From Aurifilum marmelostoma (Eukaryota > Ascomycota > Sordariomycetes > Diaporthales > Cryphonectriaceae), in contig JAMXSV010000004.1 of NCBI GenBank assembly GCA_027559495.1, positions 372,001-436,000 of the forward strand: a stretch of DNA of 64,000 bases, read 5' to 3'. A model generated the notes under the pieces. That model worked only from the letters and a program-made list of their open reading frames with translations. It was not told where the DNA came from and made no database searches. Positions 33,900-44,656 of the stretch are shown here, in pieces (the stretch's first letter is position 1; every line of letters starts with the position of its first letter). Both the position numbers and the translations under genes were made by a program.

Positions 33900-35468
33900 A
33901 TGTCCGACATCGAGGACAAGGACCAATCCGCCCATCCAGCGGGCGGGGACTCGCCCGTCGGCTCTCCTGTACCCGACGACAATAATAATGACAATGACAA
34001 CAATGACGAGGAGGTGGAGGACGAGGACGTGTCGGATCGTGAGTCAGACCAGCTTTCCGAGGTGGATGTGGACGACCTGGAGGACTACGACCCGCTGAAG
34101 GCCAAGATTGAGACGCGCCCCGTCGAAATTGATGAGGATGTCGCCAAGAGTCTCAAGGCCACCAAGCGCAAGCGTGCCGAGGGCGGTGTCGCCAAGAAGC
34201 CCAAGGAGGGCCGCCGACAAAAGAAGCGTCGCGCCGAGGACGACGAGGACGAGGTCAGCGCCGCTGACGGGACCATCATTGAGGGCAAGAGGCGGCGCCT
34301 GGGAGGCGACGGAGGTGCTGGTGGCAGCGGCGAGAAGGCGAAGAAGAAGGCGAGGTCGTCAGCCAAGGCGACTCCCGAGCCCCAGAACGAGGAAGATTTG
34401 ACGCCTGAGCAGAGAAGGGCAAGGGCTATCGAGAGGGCGATGGACCAGGCTCTCAAGGCGAAGCCCAACAAGCGGCGCAGCAAGAAGGATGATATTGTAT
34501 GTTGTTGACGTGGTGTGACATGCTATGCCTTCTTTCACAAGCGCACCGCGACTGACGCTGACCACCCTGGGGACATAGGACCTGGAAGATGCGCTCGACG
34601 AACAGATCGCCGATGTCAAGCTCAGGATGGAATACGCCTGCGAGAATGACAACGATGCTGTCAGTAGCCACCAGCCGGCGGTACAGAAGCTCAAGCTTCT
34701 GCCCGAGGTTATGGCCCTGCTCAACCGCCAGAGCGACCAGCATGCCATTCTGGACCCGGAGACCAACTTTCTGCAGGCCGTCAAGTATTTTCTGGAGCCC
34801 CTGCAGGCCGACGGTAGTCTGCCGGCCTACAACATCCAGCGCGAGATCTTCTCGGCCCTCACCCGTCTGCCCATCGAGAAGGAGGCCCTGTTGTCGAGCG
34901 GCATTGGCAAGGTTGTCCTCTTCTACACCAAGACGAAGCGTGCGCAGCCAGAGATCAAGCGCATGGCGGACCGCCTGATGGGCGAGTGGAGCAGGCCCAT
35001 CCTGAAGAGGACGGATGATTACAAGAAGAGGATGATCGATACACGCGTGGTGGACACCAGGTACGTTCACCTAACATATAGTGCCCTTTCTCGTCCTCAC
35101 TCTCCTGTCTCTTGCGCGCCATCATCATTAACCCTATCTGACAATTCGTTCCCAGTTCCCTCAAGCTTGGCGCGGCACGCTCCTCCCAATTATCCTCCTC
35201 CCAGCCGTCCTTGGCCCACAGGCCCTCTCAGCCACGCGGAGCCGTGTCCTCTGTCTCCGCCAAGCTCGCCGAACAGCGCGCCAAGGCCCTGGCGCCCGTC
35301 GTCACAAACCCGAACCGCGCTCGGCCCATTTCCAGTCGGACCTCGTATACTGTCGCGCCCGTGAGCAATATGAGCAGCGGTAACAGCGGGCTGGACCACC
35401 GGCCTGTGGGTGCGGCGGGTATTGAGGCGTTCAGAAAGATGACGCAGAACCGGAAGAAACGGGGCTAG
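33900..35468 (+). CDS. Iws1/Spn1 transcription elongation factor
   Basis: The CDS joins 33900-34496, 34579-35060 and 35156-35468 (463 aa), all in phase. The ATG at 33900 (AACATGTCC) was chosen; the frame is open upstream but that part looks like 5' UTR. Residues 1-200 are disordered: an acidic Asp/Glu/Asn run, then basic nuclear-localisation patches (KATKRKRAEGG, RRQKKRRAEDD). The central domain is the TFIIS N-terminal fold of Iws1/Spn1, from about residue 200 to 355. It contains LEDALDEQIADVKLRM, QKLKLLPEVMALLNRQ, DPETNFLQAVKYFLEPL and SGIGKVVLFYTKTKRAQP. The tail is basic and ends MTQNRKKRG. Iws1 binds Spt6 and elongating RNA polymerase II and couples transcription to mRNA processing. Confidence 0.93.
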
Positions 35469-35701
35469 AAGTCCGCATGACTTCACAGACTGCGGCAATT
35501 CTGGAGGGAGAGAAGTACATGCCATGAGTCACAAGAAGTTGGGCTCATCAAGCAATGGCGGGCTGCATACATCCAGACTCTGCATGCTGGATCAGAGGCC
35601 GATTCAGAACATGATGGAACTTCTGCCGATCTAGTCGTGCCCTGTAATTCTTCTCAGCCTTGTGGAAAGGCTCATCGTACTGTTGAGTGCAATCCAGGAA
35701 G

Positions 35702-36004
35702 CTATATCACACGGGGCACACACTCGTGGTGCGAACCGAGGACGGGCGGACGGAAAGGCACATAGGCGAACTTGCGACACATGAATATCATTAGGCAGGG
35801 ACATGATGGTGGACAGGTGGATGAAAGATCACCTACCTGCCTGGAGTCCTGCGGTACATAATCATGACTATGATTAATTATCCTCCTTTCTCCCAAGCGG
35901 GCTATGAGCACTTTGTGATTACTAGAACTAGCACCAATACCAGCAGCAGTCAGGCTCATGGATGATAGAGTCAGGGCAGCAATGAGCGAGGTAGTTGAAA
36001 GCAT
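35702..36004 (-). CDS. Possible small secreted protein, 78 aa
   Basis: The reverse-strand ORF begins with a convincing signal peptide (MLSTTSLIAALTLSSMSLTA). A likely 66-nt intron (35771-35836, GTAGGT to GCAAG) would give 78 aa from 35702-35770 joined to 35837-36004. Without splicing the same frame gives 100 aa, because the intron length is a multiple of three. I recognise no family. In the spliced form the mature part is about 58 residues with one Cys. It could be a secreted effector-like protein or a chance ORF; transcription evidence would decide. Confidence is low because length and composition alone support it. Confidence 0.35.
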   Translation of the reverse strand: MLSTTSLIAALTLSSMSLTAAGIGASSSNHKVLIARLGERRIINHSHDYVPQDSRQVGDLSSTCPPSCPCLMIFMCRKFAYVPFRPPVLGSHHECVPRVI

Positions 36005-36955
36005 ACAGGTAGTAGACAGAAGAGAAGAGAAAAAAAAAGAAAGAAAAAGGGCACAGGACCAGATACCCTGATAGATCCTGCCTATGATCCCATAGCCATT
36101 GACACGTTTATTAATGCATCTTTCGCCTCAGCTCGCTTGTTGGCCTGCATTGGAAAGTCAGGCAGGGTAACACAAGAGCTGTCACATATCACATATAACA
36201 ACGCCACACTTTTTTTTTTTTTTGGCATATTCAGCTCGAGGCATAGATAGCAGTAGCTCAATATGGACGTCTTGATAGGTAGGTACTATTGATATGTGTA
36301 CTCGTGGACTGTTTAGCTATAGTCTTTGCATCATGAATGTCGTTGTCGACGTCAGAGCTACCCATAGGTAGTTATAAGTAGGTTCAGCTGTCTGAGCCCT
36401 TGTCCCTCAGCGGGCCAAGACAGATCCTCCTCCTCTTCTTCTCTCTCCCTGCTGTCCTGGCATCGTCGTCTGTCTACTGCTAATCATGATCCCGAAACAA
36501 AACAGCAGACTCCTCCACGCATATGGCTGCCGGTCTTTCTGGCTGTAACAAGCGCACTGCTTTCCGCCTCCAGTCCCAAAACAATGAGGAAGAAACAACA
36601 AAAATGTGAGCCAGGGAAGCATCACAGGCCAAGGCACCATCAACTAGATAGGTCTTATGCCCGTTAACCCTCTAATACTCTCGCCTGAGCGCTGCCTTCT
36701 CCACACTCACACCTCTCCTACCCGGTCCGAAAGAGAACATCCCACTGAACAGAAACACTGCAATGAGAATTGTCTCTCCGCCTTCGTCCGTCTTCATCCG
36801 GTGCGTCGCCGCTGCTCGTCGCTCTCGTTGATGCTCCGCCAGTTCTGTTCATTGCCATCCTGCTCGCTCTTATCCCTATGCGCATTTCCATCGGCAAACC
36901 ACATGGACTCGTGTAAACACCCGGGCCTAAACATCCAGGGAGCCGCAGACCGACT
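36005..36955. other. Gene-free interval before the SRPK 3' end
   Basis: I see no supported gene. There is a T15-16 tract near 36210. The right end is probably the kinase 3' UTR. Confidence 0.45.
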
Positions 36956-38746
36956 CTACCGCCTCCGGACCTCGGTGGCCCAGCCGTCTATGCCCTCGCC
37001 CCGGCTGCCGACCTCGAGTCCCTCAATCCTGACGCCTTTCATGCCGGCGGTATCCTCCAGCCAGAGGTGACCGGCCATGCCACCTGCGTTGGCGCGCTTC
37101 TCGGGCTGCAGCTCGAGCATCGGGATCAGGAAGTCAGCGATTCGCTTAGCGTCCTCCTCTTTGAAGTGATACTTCTCCTTGAGGACGTCGGGCAACGCCC
37201 AGTGCCTGAGCCGGTGGATGTTGCGGAGCTCGCCCTTCCTGTTGAAAATCTCCTGCGACCACTTCCCGGAGAGGCAGAGGCTCTTGGGGAAGGGGCCGAG
37301 CAGCTCTATTATCTGGGCGATGTGATCGTCGTCTTTGCCGTACTTGGTGCCGGACTGAGGATCGAAAAGGTAGTCGCCCGTGATAAGCTCGAAGACCTGT
37401 CAGGAAAGCAGTCAGTATAACCGTTGCGTCCAGGTCGCCCTCGGTTTTCATAGGGAGAGATGAAAGGCTTGGTTGGGCCTTGTCATACCATGGCGGCCAT
37501 GCTCCAGACATCGGTGCTAGCCCCCCCATTTTGCACCCAATATAACCTCCGGCGATCTATACTGCCTCGTCTGGATGTCATTCGTGAAGTGATGGTTAAC
37601 CCAACAGGCGTTGCCCAGATCGGCAATCTTGACGCTGATGATATCGAGTCCAAGCCCGTTGTCCTCGGCTTTGCGCTTTTCGCCGATAGATGACGTCGAC
37701 GTGGAGGAGTTGTGAGACTTGTCGAGAGAGATGCCGGACACCTCTTCCGTAAGGAGATCTCTGACAAATGGCCAAAACTTGTCAGCGTATATTACTGGCA
37801 CTGGTTATGGGGTCAGGTTTGGACTGGAGGTTGGGGCTCACGCTGTCTTCTCGCGCTGCTTCTGCTTCTCCTCATCCTTGGGGGTCGACGGATCCCGTCC
37901 TGTGTTTGAGGACATGGTTAGCAGACGAGGCCTAGGGGGGTTTAAAAGGGTACTGTCTGCGATGTGCTCACCTTCATTCAACATCTGGCCGAGACTCGGG
38001 TGGGAGCCTGGCGAGGGGAAGAGGTTGTTATGGTTGAAGCTGGCGTTGAGCGGGGAGGGCAGGGGCTGACTGCCGGTGATGAGAGTCCTACGCCTCCGAC
38101 GGCCGTTGCGGTTGTTCTCCTTGTCCGAAGAAGGCTCGCTCTTGACAACCTTCTTAACTATCTGCTCGACGTCGCCAATCTCGATAAGGACATTCTCTGG
38201 CTTGAGGTCTGTGTGGATGATGCCACACTCGCGGTGTAGATAGTCGAGACCTAGAAGCACCTGCTTCGTAATCTGCTTGACCAGAGGCATGGGGATGCCT
38301 CGGTGGTTCCACTTCTTGATAAGGCCAAGGAGGTTCTCCCCAAGGACCTCGAAGACCATGCAGACGTGGGTGCCATTAGGCCCCTTGTGCTCGAAGGAGT
38401 CGAGAAGAGATACGACGTGCCGGCGGCCCGGGTGATCGGGCTTGGCGTTGACGATGCGCTGGAGCAGCTTGATCTCGTCGATAGCGGTCTCGGTGTAGTG
38501 TGCGGCGGAGCGGACAACCTTTAGGGCGACGTGCTTGGAGGTCGTGGCATCGCGAGAGAGCCAGACGGTAGAGAAATGGCCCCAGCCAAGCTTGCGGACG
38601 ACGGTGTAACGCCCATTATTGAACTTCTCACCGACGGTGACGGGATGGTAGCCACCCTTGCAGTAGTCCTCAGAATCCTCCTCGTCGGCGGTGTTGTCGG
38701 CGGGGTCCTCCACGGAGGACGAAGTAGAGGTAGGCGAGCCCTGCAT
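36956..38746 (-). CDS. SRPK/Sky1-type SR-protein kinase, one-base frameshift in a homopolymer
   Basis: The gene is the complement of 36956-37396, 37489-37760, 37842-37899 and 37972-38746, about 514 aa if one base is removed from the C7 run at 37521-37527 (G7 on the coding strand). As written, the frame hits TAG right after AKWG. All splice junctions are in phase once this is allowed for. Kinase landmarks are complete: VVRKLGWGHFSTVWL, VALKVV (ATP Lys), HTDLKPENVL, the SRPK-typical DLGNACW in place of DFG, RQYRSPEVILG and DVWSMAAMVFEL. The domain is split by an insert of about 100 residues rich in Ser, Arg and Asn (GRRRRRTLITG), as in yeast Sky1, fission-yeast Dsk1 and animal SRPKs. The start gives the familiar EEDSEDYCKGGYHPV block at residue 22. 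These kinases phosphorylate RS-domain splicing and mRNA-export factors. Confidence 0.88.
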
Positions 38747-39527
38747 GGCGGAGGAGGAAGTAAGGTGAGCGGTCCTACAGTTTGCGACGGGTGGGCGGTT
38801 AGCAACTCAAGCCTCAAGGTGGCGGGCGGCAGAGTGACGTTGTCGCAGACGGGGAACTGAGGAATAATGACAACAACAACGACAAGAAACAATGGGTATC
38901 ATGCGAGTATGTCTGTATGATGTTGTTGTGTTTGTTGTTGTGGTAGAATGCGCTCCGCTGTCGCAAAAGAGGTGAAGAGGCGCGCAGATTGGCGCGCACG
39001 GGTCAGAGAGAAAAGAGGCAAGCCAAGTCAAACCGAGCGTTCGAGACCACTAGTCAGAAGACGGCAAGGTCGCCCGTCTGGGTGGGTAACTTCCTTTCTG
39101 TGCTGCTGCTCGCTCCTGGCTTCTCCGATTGAGGAAGACGGGAAGGAGGAAGAGAAGAGGGGAGGGAAGGCAGTACTATGAGCAGTGCTGGCGCTGCCAC
39201 TACTCGGTGTAACGCACGGGACGAAGGATGGACGCAAGAAAAGAGAAAGGAGCGGGGGGGAGGGGGGTAAAAACCTTGTCTTGAGCATCGGGTCCTTCTT
39301 GTCAAGGTCGCGCAGGGGAGGTAAGTTGTTCTTGGTTTTGAACATGGCTGGGAGGATATGTGGTTGGGTTTTCCCCCTGGGTTGCGAGGTGGGAGAGAAG
39401 GGCCCGGAACTGGGAGGAGGGGGGGGGAGGGGCAATTGGTCTGCCCAGGCAATTGATGCCTTTATTTTATTGAAGCAAGCAGGAGAGAGTAGTTTGGGGG
39501 AGCGGGGAGGAAGGAGAGAAAAGAAGG

Positions 39528-39548
39528 TGTGTGTGTGTGTGTGTGTGT
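39528..39548. repeat. TG dinucleotide microsatellite
   Basis: A run of about ten TG units is visible in non-coding DNA upstream of the kinase gene. Confidence 0.85.
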
Positions 39549-42500
39549 ATGTGGGAAAATACGAGCGTGTGGGTGTGATTGTGGTAGGAGGATTAGGTCA
39601 GAGAACAATGGTGGCGGTGATGAATGTGATTGTTGTAATTGTGGTGGTGGTGGTGGTTGTCGTGGTTGCGCAGACAGGGTTTGGAGGGGTTAAGCGCGGG
39701 GATGGGGAACAAGGTGGGCTGGTGGGATGTCGAGTATGTTGAGGTCAATGTCGGGAGATGTTGCTGGGTATTGTGTTGGGGAGTGGGAAGGAAGGAGAAG
39801 AAGAGTGATGATGACGACAGTAGTAGTCACCAATGGATGACAATGAGGAAAAGGAAAGGGGAAAAAAAAAAATGGCAAGTGTCACTGACTGCTGCTGCCA
39901 TGTGCCAGCCCACACAAGAGAAAACCAAGCGCTGGTGCCAATGCAATGGCCAGGCCCCAGGTTCCTCCTTCCTCTGATGGATGCGGCAGCAGAGCAGGGA
40001 CACACAGTTTGATGTGGGATGGAGAGCTGGATAAATGAGGGGCGGGTTTTACAGAGGCGGATGCAACGGACAAGAGGGGGAAGAAAAAGAAAAAGAAGAA
40101 AAAAGTAGAGAGAGAGGGTGAAGAGGCAGCAAGGGTGTTGGGGGGGGTGTTTTGGTTTCTACTATGACTGTAAGAAGGTTGGATCCTGACGGGGCACGAA
40201 CTTCAGACTCTCAGGTGGGACTCCCTTCTAAAGGTGCTGCACTGGGGGCTTCACAGACCATGTGTCCACCTCAGGTCCGGGGGCTTGGGGGCCTATGCCT
40301 GTGGTGCCTGTGTGTTCAGCAACGTGTGACTGACTTTCAACCTGACATCTTGTAGGTAGGTGGTCTTGTCTAAGCTTGTACACCCGAGGCACGCTAGCTA
40401 TCTGGGTCTGGGACCTGTCATCCGTCACCCACTGATGACCATGGCCACGGCCCCTGTTTAGGCGCTATAACCCACTGACCAGCGACACTGACCACTAATC
40501 AGTGATCACAGGCTGATGGGTACTACCACATGCCACAGGCCACTGGGCCACAACCAGCAAGGTGGATAAGGAACCCCCCCCCCAAAAAAAGAGAGAGAAA
40601 AAAAAAGAAAATAATAGGTTATTGCCACTAGGCAAATATTGACGAGATTCTGGTGATTGTGTGCCTTGATCTAGCAGCAGTGAGGCAGCAAAAGAAGGAG
40701 GACGAGGAGAAAGTGCAGCAGTGCAGCAGTAGTGGGCCTGTCAGGTTCTGATCTTGTCTCCCAGTGGGATGAGCCCCAGCGGGTGAATGAAGATATCAAA
40801 CCCCCCCCCCCCCACCCACCAAGTCTGGTGGCAGGGCTGCAGGGATGCCCACAACCCCGCCGAGCCGATCACAAAGGGAACCTGTGCCATGCCCCTCTAG
40901 CCCCTCCAGAACGACCGCCCCCCTGAGCTCTGTGCCTTCCCCGAACTCTCTGCCCTGGCCTAGCCCTGGCCCTGCCCTGTGCCCTGTGCTGCCCCTCCTC
41001 CTCCGTCCGGGTAGACTCCACTTGGAACTGGTGATGATGATGATGCCTTCTTGCTGCTTCTACTTTACCTCATTGTCTCCACTTTCTATGCCATCCTTGC
41101 TCGCACAAACTCATCCTCTGCCTGACTATGTTCCACCACTTTCATCACAAAACATGTTCCCTTGGTAACACAATCGGGGACAACATGCTCATAGTGATAG
41201 CAGTAGCAGTAGTAGTGGAAGACGACAGGCTGCAGGGTAACATTATGTGCTGCAAGGAAGAGAAGAGGGTGGCGCAGAAGAAGCGCACGTGCATGTTCGG
41301 GGGTGGAGGGATTGTTCCAGACCCAGACTTTGCTTGCAACACTGCCTCACTAGAGACACATTATACCACGAGAGGACGCGAATTTGATGTAGAGAGAGAC
41401 AAGCATATGCAGGTGCAACAACGCAGAGAGGATCGGGTTACCAAGACGAGGGAGATAGAAAGATGAGAAGATGAGGCGAGGGGAATCCAAAACAGCAGGA
41501 TATAAGCACAGTGTGGGTCATACATACTCGGTAGTAATAATAGGTTTGAGGCCGTCCTTCTTGCGCTTCTTGTTGATGGCTGCTGCTGTGGCTGTGGCTG
41601 CTGATGCTGTTGTTGTTGGTGTTGATGATGATGGTGATGAGATGTCATGGCTGGTGGCCGTGACAGCGTCAACAGCAGTGGTAGCAGTGGTAGCGGCAGT
41701 ATGATCACCACTACTACAACTACCGTTGGTGGGCCCAGCACCCGTCATGGTTATGGATGCACTGGCTGTGGCTGGAGTGATGGATGGTGAGGGGGCACTG
41801 CTGGTGTGTGCCTGCAGAGGGGCAGCCTGGTCATCCTCTTGCTGTTGCTGCATATTGGAGATGATGGGCATCATAAAGGGCGAGCAAGGGGCAACTCGTC
41901 TGTTGATGTACCTGGGGCAGATGCAAACCTGACTCCTGCGCCTGGACCTGTGCCTGACACTCAGCCTGCTCTTCAGCCTGACTTGAACCCTGCTGCTTTT
42001 GGTGGCTGGAGGTGCGCCAGGACCAGCACTATGCTGTTGCAGGTGATCTGTGCTTGTCCTCTCTCGCTTCTGCTTCTTGTCCCACTGCGAAGCGTCCCAG
42101 CACTGGACTGTAATGTGCCTTGTGTTGATCTTGGTCTGATACAAGCGGAGAGGAGATGGTGCTGAACCAGGTGGCGCTGTGTGATGTGATGCAATGTGAT
42201 GTAGTAGTGTGGCGTTATCGAGTTGCGATTTTGGTGGAGGATGACGATATGGATGCGAAACTGAACCAATGCAGGCGCTGCTCCCAGGTTGCCTGGTTGA
42301 GCGAGGGGAGGTGGATTAATTATGGCTGGGGGATGTAACAAGCTGGGGGCAGGCTTCGATAGATGCTGACTGACTGCAGGTGGTGAGTGAGTGAAGAAAT
42401 TTGACTTTTCAGGTCAGCAATTACCGAGTTGGCCTCCTCTGTGATTGCTTGAGTCAATTGAGTTGACTGCGCAGTGGGTCGTAGTGCTGATGTGCTGATC

Positions 42501-44256
42501 GCAGGGTGGTGGTTGAAGAGATGGAGCCCAGGACTGGGGCCCAGATCGAGGTCAAGACGAGGGCGAGGGTCAGGTTTGAGGATGGCTGGTTGTGTCTTAT
42601 TGTTTTGTTTGTGTCTTGAAAAAAAAAAAAAAAAAAAAGGATGTCTCTGGGAAAGAGGGACAAGGAGGGGGGTGTTTTTTCTTTTTCTTCTTCTTTTAAT
42701 ATGGTTAAAATACAATGAGGGCTGGGAGGCGGTAAATGTGGAGGGGGGGGGGTCCCCAAGGACGAAGACAGTTGGTGGCAAGGGAGAAAAGAGCAAATGA
42801 TGGCTCGTCGGTTGGCAATGATAAAGGACCTGCGGAAGATAAGAGCAGACGATCAAGATTGAAAAAGAGTAGGCATTCGAAAGAGAGAGAGAGATAAACA
42901 GGACTGCAAGATGTCATTAGCAGAGAATGTAATTATTAATTCGTATTTCCACTACCCTCCTCTTTCTTTCTTGTTTTTCCCTCCCGCCCTCTGCCACAAC
43001 ACCTGAGACCTGCAGATGGCACTGTTTTCTCTTTATAATTAGTATACATGCATAATACTGACCTGCTTTGGTCTAAGTGGTACTGTCTCTGACTTGTCTC
43101 GAGTCTTGAGTCTTTTTAGTAGTTTTTTTTTTTTTTTTTCCTCAAAAGGGAAGAAGAAGATAAAATAGAAAACAAGGAAAGGGGCAAAAAACCGAAAAAC
43201 AATACGCAGGGTATCCATCACCAGCCATGCACACACACCCCTGACCTGTGATCAAGACAAGAGCGTTGTGCATTTTGCTACGCATATAGAATTCTCAGAC
43301 ATACAAGATTATATTATTGTATCACACGCCAAAGTTCTCTCTCCCTTACACCGCTGAAGTCATCTGGACTCTCCTCGGGCATCATGTTATGCCTCACCAC
43401 CTTCGGTCCACCTCCACAGATGGCCGGCCCGGGGATCCACTCTCGGCCTCCCGATGCAGAAGCCGAACCATTCTCATGACTTCCAGGTTTACATGACGTG
43501 AAATTGTTCTTTGTTCTTATACTTACTCAAGCCCCCCATGAATTCAAACCTTCATGACGGTCACAACTCATGCACAGTCTCCAAGTCAGCCTACATTAGT
43601 CAGTGACTGCGTCACCTCATGCATCATGAGAGCTGCGAAGATGTGACGGCCTGGACGGGTGTGGGAAACTGACGCAAACTCGCTGAAGATCACAAAATCG
43701 GAGGACAGTCTGTGGGTGCCTCCGAAGAAGCAGGTTTGAAAATTCGAACGCCTGTAATGCTGTACTACCAAGAAGCTGAGAAGGGTTTTTTCGTGGGCCA
43801 TATCTAGGTAGATATCCGCTATGATCATGGTGGTTACACCACAGCCACCACAGCCCAAGGGCATATATATGTCAGCAATATTTGTCCCGACTCCCATCAG
43901 GAAGTTTCACTCCAGCTCGGCCCATCACTCAGCTATACATAATACATATACTGAACGTTCAAGCCTCCTTCAGCTTCCAAGCCGCCTCAGCATGCCCTGG
44001 TCCTCCTGCTAGCCAACAACCTTGGAATCTTGACGAGCCACTCCGGCTTATTGCCGAATGACGGTACAGCGCCCTCCTCGCACTAGTACCAAAATGATGT
44101 CCTGCTCAGGTAAAATCTGCCCCTCCTCCCGAGAATCCCTGCTACATCATATGCAGGGATTCAAGGTCCTGGACAAAAGGTTGCTACAAGCTTGCATTGC
44201 ATATGTTGTAGGCCCGTCCGGTAGAGTACTGGAGACTCAGAGAAGGAGGGAGAAGC

Positions 44257-44282
44257 AGCAGCAGCAGCAGCAGCAGCAGCAG
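44257..44282. repeat. CAG trinucleotide repeat upstream of the Zn2Cys6 gene
   Basis: Eight to nine CAG units lie about 300 bp before the start codon, in sequence that should be 5' UTR or promoter. A second, coding CAG run follows at 44626-44659. Confidence 0.85.
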
Positions 44283-44580
44283 AGGGCAGAAGCAACCATC
44301 GTCGTCACACAAACCCCATCGGACCCTGACCCGACCAACCCTACCAACTCTCTTTATCCTCCTTGTTTTCCCTCAAGTCTTCCTCCCAACAACCCTTCTT
44401 CTAGATCTTTTCTTTCCTTCCTTTTCTGCCTTACAATGTGTCGTATTATCAGGTAGTCTCGACTCATGCCTATTTGAGCACACCCACCCGACCGGTCCGC
44501 TCGTGCCTTTTGTTACCGTTCGCCACTGGACGTGACATCACGTCGAAACGGGCTCGGTGAGCTCTCCATTCCCCTCCAGC

Positions 44581-44625
44581 ATGGATCCAATGGATGAGGA
44601 TTCCCCACCGCCCCAACAACATCAA

Positions 44626-44656
<31 letters not shown>

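Larger units (their letters stand above)
38747..44580. other. 5.8-kb gene-free interval
   Basis: No supported gene is found on either strand. It lies between two divergent start codons, of the kinase and the Zn2Cys6 factor, so it carries both upstream regions. It includes a TG repeat (39528-39548), C11-12 (from 40800), A20 (42619-42638), a T18 tract near 43122 and a CAG repeat (44257-44282). Long low-complexity ORFs at 41361-42856 are compositional artefacts of GTT/CTG-rich sequence. Confidence 0.5.

Noticed and set aside
39185..39742. Forward ORF of 185 codons and an alternative upstream first exon for the kinase (reverse ATG near 39345)
   Set aside because: No convincing donor joins the upstream ATG to the kinase frame, and the ATG at 38746 already gives the normal N-terminal block; the forward ORF is Gly/Val low-complexity.
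40152..40430. tRNA-like or rRNA-like block near 40.2 kb
   Set aside because: A partial GTTGGATCC/ACGAACTTCAGACTCTC pattern resembles tRNA pieces but does not fold into a cloverleaf.
41361..42856. Several overlapping ORFs over 100 codons on both strands
   Set aside because: They consist of Thr/Ser/Gln/Val runs from CTG, GTT and GGT repeats and change frame constantly, with no domain or splice pattern.
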